DNA from: RSA11 sp965652565
GTDB taxonomy: Bacteria > Actinomycetota > Thermoleophilia > Solirubrobacterales > 70-9
DNA: 16,453 nucleotides
NCBI GenBank assembly: GCA_965652565.1
Contig: CBFGWL010000067.1
Span: 1-16,453, forward strand
Reading direction: 5' to 3'
Shown: positions 7,035-13,718 of the stretch, piece after piece
Layout: each line of letters opens with the position of its first letter
Numbering within the stretch: position 1 is the first letter of the stretch
The notes under the pieces: generated by a model
Seen by the model: only the letters and a program-made list of their open reading frames with translations
Told to the model about the DNA's origin: nothing
Database searches by the model: none
Translations under genes and position numbers: made by a program

Positions 7035-7800
7035 AGAGGATCCGCGACAGCGGGGTCACCGCGACCCCCGCGTCCTCGAGCGCGGCCTTGACGGCGCGCA
7101 CGACGTCGGCGGCGTTCGGCGCGTCGCCGTGGAGGCAGATCGTGGGCGAGTTCACCGGGATGTCCGTCCCGTCGTTCGCGTCGATCACGCGCTCACGCGC
7201 CACGCGCACAGCACGCTCGGCCACCCGCTGCGGGTCCCAAGCCTGCTTGACCCCCTCGATGATCAGGTTGCCGTCGGCGTCGTAGCCCAGATCCGGGAAC
7301 GCCTCGGTCACGAGTGTCACGCCGTGCTTCTCGACTCGCGGGGCGACGTCGTCTCGCAGCGCCAGCAGGGTCAGGTTGGGATCGACCTCGGCGACCGAGC
7401 GCGCCACGGCCTCGGCCAGCTCGGGATCCTTCGACGCCATCGCGTAGAGGGCGCCGTGCGGCTTGACGTGTGAGACCTTGCCGCCCTCGGCTTCGGCGAA
7501 GGCCGCCAGCGCACCGATCTGGTAGGTGCAGTAGTCGACGAGGTCATCGGGGCTGACGCTCATCGTGCGGCGCCCGAACCCCAGCAGGTCGGGCAGCGCC
7601 ACGTGGGCGCCGATCTGCAGCCCGTGCTCGACGGCCGCGGCGACCGTCCTGCGCATCGCCCCGGGGTCGCCCGCGTGGAAGCCGCAGGCGATGTTGGCCG
7701 ACGAGATGTAGGGCATCAGCGCGGCGTCGTCGCCCAGGGTCCAGCGCCCGAAGCTCTCGCCCATGTCGACGTTCACGTCGATCGCGCTCAGTTGGTTCAT
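7027..7800 (-). CDS. pxpA: LamB/YcsF family protein (5-oxoprolinase subunit A-type, PxpA-like)
   Basis: The 257-residue protein has a good ribosome site, CGGAGG, 6 bases before ATG (complement of 7807-7812). It shows the family marks DVNVDMGESFG (8-18), NIACGFHAGDP (36-46), a GAH-x4-PDLLGFGRR block (64-78) and VKPHGALYA (112-120). PxpA works with PxpB and PxpC to open 5-oxoproline to glutamate using ATP. The fold is a TIM-like barrel whose acidic and histidine residues form the active site. Here the block after GAH reads VALPDL, whereas members I recall usually have a Pro at this point (GAHPG-type), so the substrate may differ. It is the last gene of an operon with biotin carboxylase and carrier protein; the PxpB/PxpC relatives are divergently encoded at 9672-11647. 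Confidence 0.92.
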   Translation of the reverse strand: MNQLSAIDVNVDMGESFGRWTLGDDAALMPYISSANIACGFHAGDPGAMRRTVAAAVEHGLQIGAHVALPDLLGFGRRTMSVSPDDLVDYCTYQIGALAAFAEAEGGKVSHVKPHGALYAMASKDPELAEAVARSVAEVDPNLTLLALRDDVAPRVEKHGVTLVTEAFPDLGYDADGNLIIEGVKQAWDPQRVAERAVRVARERVIDANDGTDIPVNSPTICLHGDAPNAADVVRAVKAALEDAGVAVTPLSRILSA

Positions 7801-7845
7801 CTTCGACCTCCGTTCCCACGCGTCGGATACCTATGCATCGCCGCC

Positions 7846-9186
7846 TCACCCCTCGGCGAGCAAGTTCTCGAGGTAGTGGATGTCCACCCGGCCGGCGCGC
7901 ACGCGCTCGTCGTCGACCAGCCGCAGGTGCAACGGCGTGGTCGTCGCGATGCCCTCGATCGTGAGCTCGTCGAGCGCGCGGCGGCCGCGGGCGAGCGCCT
8001 GGTCGCGAGTCGGCCCCCAGACCATGAGTTTCGCGACCAGCGAGTCGTAGAACGGAGCGATCGAGTAGCCCGTGTACAGCGCCGTGTCGACCCGCACGCC
8101 CGGGCCGCCCGGCAGCTCGAGCGTCTCGACCTTCCCGGGGGAGGGCAGAAAGCCCTTGTCGGGATCCTCGGCGTTGATGCGGAACTCGATGGCGCTGCCC
8201 TGGATCCGCACGTCGTCCTGCCTGAACTCGATCGGCTCGCCGGCGGCGACCAGGAGCTGCTGGCGCACGAGGTCGGTGCCCGTGATCAGCTCGGTGACCC
8301 CGTGCTCTACCTGCATCCTCGTGTTCATCTCGATCAGGTAGAAGCGCTCGTCGGGGCCGACCAGGAACTCGGCCGTGCCGGCGCTCTTGTAGCCGGCCCA
8401 GTCCGCGAAGCGGACAGCCGCGGTAGCCATCGCCTCGCGCGTGCTTTGCGAGAGGCGGGGCGCGGGAGCCTCCTCCAGGAGCTTCTGGCGCCGCCGCTGC
8501 AGGGAGCACTCGCGCTCGAACAGATGGATCGCTCGCCCGTCCGCGTCGCCCAGCACCTGCACCTCGATGTGGCGCGCGTCCTCGATCAGCTTCTCGATGT
8601 AGAGGCTGGGATCGCCGAAGGCCGCCTCGGCCTCACGGGAGGCGGCCGCGAGCGCTCCCGGCAGCTCGCCCGGCTCGCGTACGGTTCGGATCCCGCGGCC
8701 CCCGCCGCCCGCGGCGGCCTTGACGAGCACCGGGAAACCCACCTCCTCGGCGACCGCCAGAGCATCGTCGCCCTCGGCACTCACGTCCGAGCCGGGCACG
8801 ATCGGTACGTCGGCCTCACGGGCGAGCTGCCGCGCAGACGTCTTGTAGCCCATCGTCGCGATCACGTTCGACGGGGGGCCGATGAACGTGATGCCGGCCC
8901 GCTCACACGCGGCGGCGAACTCCGCGTTCTCGGCCAGAAAGCCGTATCCGGGGTGGATCGCGTCCGCGCCGGTCTCCTGCGCCGCCGCGATGATCCGGTC
9001 GATGTTCAGGTAGGACTCGGCCGCCTTGGGCTTGCCGAGCAGGACCGCCTCGTCGGCAGCCCGGACGTGCAGCGCTTCCGCGTCGGCCTCGGAATAGACG
9101 GCCACCGTCGCGAGGCCCAGCTCCTTGCAGGCGCGCAAAACGCGCACCGCGATCTCGCTGCGGTTGGCGATCAGGACCTTGTTCAT
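7846..9186 (-). CDS. accC: Biotin carboxylase (AccC-type) subunit
   Basis: The 446-residue protein has the length of a stand-alone biotin carboxylase. It starts at ATG (complement of 9184-9186), with GAGGCGG 4 bases upstream. The order is an N-terminal domain (IANRSEIAVRV, HPGYGFLAEN), an ATP-grasp domain with glycine-rich loop AAAGGGGRGIR, the catalytic strip ECSLQRRRQKLLEEAPAP, and the active-site motif EMNTRMQVEHGVTE with the expected Glu, Asn and Arg. It charges biotin on the carrier protein with CO2 from bicarbonate at the cost of ATP. Two positions differ from the common pattern: NRSEIA in place of NRGEIA, and MGYK in place of MGDK at the ATP-binding lysine. It lies between the carrier and pxpA genes, which suggests a dedicated enzyme rather than housekeeping acetyl-CoA carboxylase. 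Confidence 0.92.
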   Translation of the reverse strand: MNKVLIANRSEIAVRVLRACKELGLATVAVYSEADAEALHVRAADEAVLLGKPKAAESYLNIDRIIAAAQETGADAIHPGYGFLAENAEFAAACERAGITFIGPPSNVIATMGYKTSARQLAREADVPIVPGSDVSAEGDDALAVAEEVGFPVLVKAAAGGGGRGIRTVREPGELPGALAAASREAEAAFGDPSLYIEKLIEDARHIEVQVLGDADGRAIHLFERECSLQRRRQKLLEEAPAPRLSQSTREAMATAAVRFADWAGYKSAGTAEFLVGPDERFYLIEMNTRMQVEHGVTELITGTDLVRQQLLVAAGEPIEFRQDDVRIQGSAIEFRINAEDPDKGFLPSPGKVETLELPGGPGVRVDTALYTGYSIAPFYDSLVAKLMVWGPTRDQALARGRRALDELTIEGIATTTPLHLRLVDDERVRAGRVDIHYLENLLAEG

Positions 9187-9209
9187 CGATCCGCCTCGCC
9201 CCGCGAGGG

Positions 9210-9458
9210 TCAGCCCTCGGTGAGCTTGGCGATGTCCTGGCCGGCTTCCACCAAGTCCTCGTTCTCGACCAGGAAGCTCTCGAGCACACCGTCGCGGTCC
9301 GCGGTGACCTCGAGGAAGTTCTTCATCACCTCGACGAGACCGATCACCTGCCCGCTCTCCACCCGGTCGCCCTCGTTCACGTAGACGTCCTCATCGGGAC
9401 TCGGGCGGCGATAGAAGGTCCCCGGTGCGGGCGCCTTGATCGTGCTGTCTTCAGCCAT
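9210..9458 (-). CDS. accB: Biotin carboxyl carrier protein (minimal biotinyl domain)
   Basis: Only 82 residues, so the protein is essentially just the biotinyl domain. It lacks the N-terminal region and Ala/Pro-rich linker of E. coli AccB, which is about 156 residues. The hairpin carrying biotin is LVEVMKNFLEV, with K46 the attachment lysine; EVMKNF replaces the usual EAMKM. The APAPGTFYRRPSPDEDVYVNEGD start and the DLVEAGQDIAKL end are typical of biotinyl/lipoyl barrels. The start is fixed by GAGAGG (complement of 9464-9469), 5 bases before ATG. It is the first gene of the - strand operon, 23 bases ahead of accC, and probably carries carboxybiotin between AccC and a carboxyltransferase. No acyl-CoA-type carboxyltransferase is present, so the KipI/KipA-type pair at 9672-11647 is the likely partner. 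Confidence 0.92.
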   Translation of the reverse strand: MAEDSTIKAPAPGTFYRRPSPDEDVYVNEGDRVESGQVIGLVEVMKNFLEVTADRDGVLESFLVENEDLVEAGQDIAKLTEG

Positions 9459-9602
9459 GCGGTCCTCTCATCTCCGATCGACGCGGTCTGCGCCACTCAC
9501 GCGCTTAATACCAACGCATTCGGCCCTCCAGAACCACCTTCTCATGGATGTGCGTTCCACAGCCGGGGAGCCTTCGATTTGTGCAAGCGGCCGATGTCCG
9601 AT

Positions 9603-9633
9603 GCCCAGGGGCTGGGGATATGTTCTGCCCAGC
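9603..9633 (+). other. Leader with two competing hairpin possibilities
   Basis: GCCCAG occurs at 9603-9608 and 9627-9632, 24 bases apart, on either side of GCTGGG at 9611-9616. The central segment can pair with the first copy (CCCAG 9604-9608 with CTGGG 9612-9616, 3-base loop) or with the second (GCTGGG 9611-9616 with CCCAGC 9628-9633, 11-base loop), but not both at once. The second hairpin ends 27 bases before the ribosome site of the carboxyltransferase gene. It could be part of a leader control element or a chance feature of GC-rich DNA. Confidence 0.25.
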
Positions 9634-9660
9634 GGAGGTCGCCAGCGCGAACCAGCGCGA

Positions 9661-9667
9661 GGAGAGG
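9661..9667 (+). promoter_or_regulatory. Ribosome binding site fixing GTG 9672
   Basis: GGAGAGG lies 4 bases ahead of GTG 9672 and is the strongest ribosome site near this gene. It decides the start against the in-frame TTG at 9579, which would add 31 residues of non-conserved sequence. Confidence 0.7.
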
Positions 9668-9671
9668 AAGT

Positions 9672-10646
9672 GTGAGCGAACCGATCGCACCAGTTGTCGA
9701 CCGGGCTCCGGCCGCGGACGGCAAGCCAAGCATCGTCTACCGCACCGCCGGCGAGCGTTCCATGCTCATCGAGTACGGCGTCATGGATCTCGACCTGACG
9801 CTGAACTTCTTCGTGCTCGCGGTGGACGGCGCCCTGGCCGAGGAACCGATCAAGGGTGTGACCGAGGTCGCGCCCGGATTCCGCTCGATCCTGATCCGCT
9901 TCGACCCCTTCGAGATCTCGGCCGACGACCTGCTGGCCGAGATGAAGAGGGTTCATGAGGCGCTGCCAGAGCAGAGCGAGATCGAGATCCCCAGCCGGCT
10001 GATCCGCATGCCGGTGGCGCTCGACGACTCGACGTCGCGCCTCGCCGTGAAGCGGTACATCGACGGGATCCGCGCCGACGCGCCGAACGCCGAGGGCGGC
10101 AACAACATCGATTACACCGTCCGCTACAACGGTCTGACGAGCCGCGAGGAACTCTGGGACTCGATCACGGGCACCGAGGTGTGGACCGGGTTCATGGGCT
10201 TCTTCCCGGGCCTGGCGTTCATGTTCCCGATGGATCCCAGGTACGTGATCTCGGTCCCCAAGTACAACCCCACGCGGGTGTGGACGGCCGAGGGCGCGCT
10301 CGGAATCGGCGGGCCCTGCATCACGATCTACCCGGTCGAGTCGCCCGGCGGCTACCAGCTCGTCGGCCGGACGCTGCGGATCTTCGACCTCGAGCGGCGC
10401 AACAAGGGCTTCGGCGACAGCCCGTTCCTGCTGCGCCCGGCCGACCGCGTGAGCTTCTACTCGGTCGAGGAGGACGAGCTCAACGCCGAATGGGAGCGGG
10501 TCGAGGCGGGCGAGTACGAGTACGACATCCAGGACAGCCCGTTCGATGTCGGCGAGTACCTCAAGTGGCTGCCCGAGATCGCCGACGAGGCGGCTGAGAG
10601 ACGCAAGCGAGCCGAGGCCGCCTGGGCCTCGACCCCGGTGCCGTGA
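9672..10646 (+). CDS. Carboxyltransferase subunit, KipI/PxpB superfamily (urea-carboxylase-like)
   Basis: The 324-residue protein starts at GTG 9672, directly after a strong ribosome site. E. coli PxpB has about 218 residues, so this one is roughly 100 longer. It has a ~20-residue lead, a KipI-like N-terminal half (GERSMLIEYG at 27-36), FFPGLAFMFPMDPR at 177-190, PKYNPTRVWTAEGALGIGG at 196-214, SPGGYQLVGRT at 224-234, and a charged C-terminal tail. Ordinary KipI/PxpB proteins have a PR-x-VPAGSVGIAG-type segment where this one has KYNPTRVWTAEG. From memory, KYNP-x-R-x-WT belongs to the carboxyltransferase domain of urea carboxylase. The protein probably moves CO2 from carboxybiotin to an amide or urea nitrogen, with the next gene product forming the other half. 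It overlaps that gene by GTGA, so the two are likely made in equal amounts. General annotation would be 5-oxoprolinase subunit B or allophanate hydrolase subunit 1. Confidence 0.85.
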   Translation: MSEPIAPVVDRAPAADGKPSIVYRTAGERSMLIEYGVMDLDLTLNFFVLAVDGALAEEPIKGVTEVAPGFRSILIRFDPFEISADDLLAEMKRVHEALPEQSEIEIPSRLIRMPVALDDSTSRLAVKRYIDGIRADAPNAEGGNNIDYTVRYNGLTSREELWDSITGTEVWTGFMGFFPGLAFMFPMDPRYVISVPKYNPTRVWTAEGALGIGGPCITIYPVESPGGYQLVGRTLRIFDLERRNKGFGDSPFLLRPADRVSFYSVEEDELNAEWERVEAGEYEYDIQDSPFDVGEYLKWLPEIADEAAERRKRAEAAWASTPVP

Positions 10647-11647
10647 CGATGGCTGCGGAGGCGAGAAGCGGGTTCGAGGTCCTGCAGGGCGGGATCGAGA
10701 CGACCATCCAGGACTACCCGGGCCGCACCGGCATGCTGCGCGACGGCCTGTTCCCGGCGGGGCCGATGGACCACTTCGCGTTCCGGGCGGCGAACCTGCT
10801 GGTCGGCAACCCATTGGGGACGGCGGCCCTCGAGGTCACGCTCGGCGGGCTGGCGCTGCGCTTCGACGCCGACGCGGCGTTCGCGGTCTGCGGAGCCGAG
10901 GCCGACGTCACGCTGGACGGCGAGCCCATCCAGCTCTGGCAGAGCTACGCGGCCAAGGCCGGTGACGAGCTCAAGATCGGTATCGCGCCCGGCCCCGGGT
11001 TCCGTCAGTACGTCGCGATCTCCGGAGGCATCGATGTGCCTCCGTTCTTCGGGTCGCGCTCGACCTACACGATGGGCGGCCTGGGCGGCCTCGAGGGCCG
11101 CTCGCTCCAGCCGGGCGATCACCTCGCGCTTGGCTCCGAGGGCGACGGCGCAACTCCCGGGAAGCGGCTGCGCGAGGACGCGCGCCCGGCCTACGCGCGC
11201 GAATGGGAGATCGAGACGGTGCGCGGCCCGCAGGCCTCCCCCGATTACCTGACGGAGGCGGACATGGAGGTCTTCTTCAGCCGCAAGTGGCCCGTCGACA
11301 AGAACTCCAACCGCACGGGCATTCGCCTCGAGTCCTACAAGTTCGAGTGGGCCCGCGAGGGCGGCGGGATCTCGGGCGGCCACCCGTCCAACATCCTCGA
11401 CAACAGCTATCCCGTCGGCGCGATCAACATCAACGGCGATCTGCCGGTGATCCTGGGCCCCGACGGCCCCACGGCGGGAGGCTTCGTCGTGCCGGGCACG
11501 ATCGCCCACGCCGGGTTCTGGAAGCTCGGCCAGCTACGCCCGGTCGGCGACACGATCCGCTTCCGGGAGGTGTCCGCCGAGGAGGCCGTGGAGCAGGACC
11601 GCGCGATGGACGAGCGCCTGACCGCGGCAAGCCTTGAGGACGTCTGA
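10643..11647 (+). CDS. Biotin-dependent carboxyltransferase subunit, KipA/PxpC superfamily (urea-carboxylase-like)
   Basis: The 334-residue protein is read from GTG 10643, overlapping the previous stop; ATG 10649, two codons later, is an alternative. Family marks are TTIQDYPGRTGMLRDGLFPAGPMD (20-43, in part), AANLLVGNPLGTAALEVTLGG (49-69), RQYVAISGGIDVPPFFGSRSTY (121-142, in part) and GRSLQPGDH (152-160). The C-terminal part has GHPSNILDNSYPVGAIN and NGDLPVILGPDGPTAGGF, then FWKLGQLRP. I recall closely similar segments (AIN-x-x-GD-x-PVIL, DGP-x-x-GGF, WK-x-GQ-x-x-P) from urea carboxylase rather than from PxpC. The protein should pair with the product of the gene at 9672 to make a full carboxyltransferase served by the carrier and biotin carboxylase at 7846-9458. 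The acceptor is unknown. Confidence 0.88.
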   Translation: MTMAAEARSGFEVLQGGIETTIQDYPGRTGMLRDGLFPAGPMDHFAFRAANLLVGNPLGTAALEVTLGGLALRFDADAAFAVCGAEADVTLDGEPIQLWQSYAAKAGDELKIGIAPGPGFRQYVAISGGIDVPPFFGSRSTYTMGGLGGLEGRSLQPGDHLALGSEGDGATPGKRLREDARPAYAREWEIETVRGPQASPDYLTEADMEVFFSRKWPVDKNSNRTGIRLESYKFEWAREGGGISGGHPSNILDNSYPVGAININGDLPVILGPDGPTAGGFVVPGTIAHAGFWKLGQLRPVGDTIRFREVSAEEAVEQDRAMDERLTAASLEDV

Positions 11648-11677
11648 GCGTGAGGCTCGCAAGTTCACCAACCAGTC

Positions 11678-11682
11678 GGAGG
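11678..11682 (+). promoter_or_regulatory. Ribosome binding site deciding the hyuA start
   Basis: GGAGG sits 5 bases ahead of TTG 11688, just before the conserved DVGGTFTD region. It favours this start over the in-frame TTG at 11634, which has no comparable site and would overlap the upstream gene. Confidence 0.65.
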
Positions 11683-11687
11683 ACGCA

Positions 11688-13718
11688 TTGAGCGAAGACA
11701 TCGTGGCAGTGGACGTGGGCGGGACCTTCACGGACATCTGCATTCTCAACCGTGAGAGCGGCGAACTGCGGGTGGCGAAGGTGCCGTCCACCGTGAACCC
11801 GATCGAGGGCGTGATCGCGGGCGTCAAGACCGCCGGCATCGACCTCAGCAAGACCGCGCTCTTCTCGCACGGGACCACGGTCGCAACCAACGCGCTGATC
11901 ACGCGGAGCTTCCCGCCGGCGGCGATGGTGACGACGGCGGGCTTCCGCGACGTGATCGAGATCCGCCGCGGCACCAAGGAGGACCTCTGGGACGCCTACA
12001 AGGACGTGGCGCCCCCGCCGATCAAGCGGCGGCATCGCTTCGAGGTCGCTGAGCGCGTCGACTTCGCGGGGAACGTCCTGGAGCCACTCGACGAGGAGGG
12101 CGCGCGCGAGGTGGCCCGCCTGCTCCGCCGCCACGGCGTCGAGACGGTCGCGGTCTGCTTCATCAACTCCTATGCCAACCCCGCGCACGAGGTGCGCATG
12201 CGCGAGATCCTCGAGGAGGAGCTCGACGGCGTCTTGGTCTCCACCTCCAGCGAGGTGCTGCCCGAGATCTTCGAGCACGAGCGCTTCAGCACGACCATCG
12301 CCAACGCGGTCCTGCAGCCCCTGGTCGGGAGCTATGTGCGCAATCTCGAAACCGAGCTGAAGAACGACGGCTACGAGGGCGATCTCGTGATCCTGCACTC
12401 GGGCGGCGGGGTCATGACGCCGGAGACCGCCGATCGCTGGGCCGTGCGCCTGGCCGCATCGGGCATCGCCGCGGGCGCGATCGCCAGCCGCCACATCGGC
12501 CAGCTCTGCGGCTTCGAGAACACGATCGGCCTCGACATGGGCGGCACGAGCACGGACATCTCATTGGTGTACGAAGGCGAGGCGCGGACCACCAACGAGT
12601 GGAACGTCCAGTACGGCTACCCGATCCGCTTCCCGAGCATCGAGGTGCTCACGATCGGCGCCGGCGGCGGCTCGCTCGGCTGGCTCGACGAGGCCGGCTC
12701 GCTGCGGAACGGCCCGCAGTCGGCGGGTGCTGAGCCGGGGCCGGCGTGTTACGGCCAGGGCGGCACGGAGCCCACGAACACCGACGCGCACCTCGTGCTG
12801 GGCAGGCTCGACGATGAGCTCATCGACGGCGCGATGACCCTTGACAAGGGGAAGGCCGAAGAGGCGCTGCGGATGCGCCTGGCCGATCCGCTGGGCCTGT
12901 CCGTCACCGAGGCGGCGGAGGCGATGCTGGAGGTCGCCAACGCCAACATGGCGGACGCGATCCGGCTGATCTCCGTGCGCCGCGGCTACGACCCGCGTGA
13001 GTTCGCGCTCGTCTGCTTCGGCGGCGCCGGGCCCCTGCACGGGGCCGCGCTGGCTCGCGAGCTCTCGATCCCGACCGTGCTCGTGCCGCCGCACCCGGGC
13101 ACCACGTCCGCGCTGGGCTGCCTGCTCGTGGACATCCGCCACGACTTCTTCACCCTGCTCCTGGGCACCACCGACCAGGTGGACCCGAGCGAGGTGGAGG
13201 CCAAGTTCCGTGAGCTCGAGGAGCAGGCGATGGAGCGGATGCGCGCCGAGGGCGTCGCGGAGGACGAGGTCGAGCTCACCCGGACGATCGACATGCGCTA
13301 CGCGGGCCAGTGGCGCTCGATCGCGGTGCCGGTCGCGGGCGAGGTGACCTCGCTCGACGACCTCGCGAAGATCTTCGAGGACGAGCACGAACGGGAGCAC
13401 AGCTACCGGCACGAGGGCAGCCCGATCGAGGTGTACCGCCTGAACCTCCGCGCCACGGGAGCGACGCAGAAGGCCGAGCTCGCGCGCCACGAGCTCGGCG
13501 GTGAGATGCCGGAGCCGATCAACAGGCGCACCGTCCACTACGCCGACGGCGACGTCGCGGAAACGCCGATCTACCGGCGCGAGGACATACCGGCGGGCGC
13601 GACCTTCAAGGGGCCGGCGATCATCGAGCAGCTCGACTCGACCGTCGTGGTGCCGCCTGGCTGGGGAGTTGAGATCGACGAGTACTTGAACATCCGGATG
13701 TCGGAGGAGGCCGCATGA
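11688..13718 (+). CDS. hyuA: Hydantoinase/oxoprolinase family subunit A
   Basis: The 676-residue protein starts at TTG 11688, chosen for GGAGG 5 bases upstream. It is an actin-like ATPase of the HyuA/OplA N-terminal type: phosphate loop DVGGTFTD (9-16), SHGTTVATNAL (60-70), a second nucleotide motif LDMGGTSTDISLV near 282-294, GAGGGSLGWLDEAG and QSAGAEPGPACYGQGG, then the C-terminal FGGAGPLHGAALARELSIPTVLVPPHPG segment. The length fits HyuA of N-methylhydantoinase, caprolactamase and acetone or acetophenone carboxylases. These enzymes phosphorylate a lactam or enol oxygen with ATP to activate it for hydrolysis or carboxylation with HyuB. The gene lies 40 bases after the carboxyltransferase gene and overlaps hyuB by ATGA. 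Whether this pair hydrolyses a lactam or carboxylates a ketone cannot be decided here. Confidence 0.93.
   Translation: MSEDIVAVDVGGTFTDICILNRESGELRVAKVPSTVNPIEGVIAGVKTAGIDLSKTALFSHGTTVATNALITRSFPPAAMVTTAGFRDVIEIRRGTKEDLWDAYKDVAPPPIKRRHRFEVAERVDFAGNVLEPLDEEGAREVARLLRRHGVETVAVCFINSYANPAHEVRMREILEEELDGVLVSTSSEVLPEIFEHERFSTTIANAVLQPLVGSYVRNLETELKNDGYEGDLVILHSGGGVMTPETADRWAVRLAASGIAAGAIASRHIGQLCGFENTIGLDMGGTSTDISLVYEGEARTTNEWNVQYGYPIRFPSIEVLTIGAGGGSLGWLDEAGSLRNGPQSAGAEPGPACYGQGGTEPTNTDAHLVLGRLDDELIDGAMTLDKGKAEEALRMRLADPLGLSVTEAAEAMLEVANANMADAIRLISVRRGYDPREFALVCFGGAGPLHGAALARELSIPTVLVPPHPGTTSALGCLLVDIRHDFFTLLLGTTDQVDPSEVEAKFRELEEQAMERMRAEGVAEDEVELTRTIDMRYAGQWRSIAVPVAGEVTSLDDLAKIFEDEHEREHSYRHEGSPIEVYRLNLRATGATQKAELARHELGGEMPEPINRRTVHYADGDVAETPIYRREDIPAGATFKGPAIIEQLDSTVVVPPGWGVEIDEYLNIRMSEEAA

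Larger units (their letters stand above)
9459..9671. promoter_or_regulatory. Divergent intergenic control region
   Basis: This 213-bp gap, the largest in the window, lies between the two divergent operons and must hold promoters for both. It is less GC-rich than the genes. On the - strand, TATTAA (complement of 9505-9510) could be a -10 box, with TTCTGG (complement of 9528-9533) 17 bases upstream as a poor -35. On the + strand, TATGTT at 9619-9624 is a weak -10 candidate without a recognisable -35. No clear operator was found. Placement of promoters here is firm by layout; the individual boxes are weak. Confidence 0.5.

Noticed and set aside
7603..9384. Long open frame on the + strand (about 593 codons) opposite pxpA, accC and the carrier gene
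   Set aside because: No recognisable domain; the opposite strand encodes three proteins with full family motifs and good ribosome sites.
9579..9586. TTGTGCAA as a regulator operator in the divergent region
   Set aside because: Only the outer three bases on each side are symmetric, and there is no second copy or regulator gene in the window.
9579..9671. Upstream TTG 9579 as the start of the KipI/PxpB-type gene
   Set aside because: The extra 31 residues match nothing in the family, and a strong GGAGAGG site sits just ahead of GTG 9672.
11634..11687. Upstream TTG 11634 as the hyuA start
   Set aside because: It would overlap the previous gene and has no good ribosome site; GGAGG is placed correctly for TTG 11688, next to the conserved N-terminus.
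11634..11687. GAGC/GCTC hairpin between the KipA-type gene and hyuA as a terminator
   Set aside because: The stem is only four base pairs with no T-run, and the 40-base gap and shared direction favour one operon.
12561..13538. Open frame on the - strand opposite hyuA
   Set aside because: Low-complexity translation without motifs; hyuA is intact across the region.
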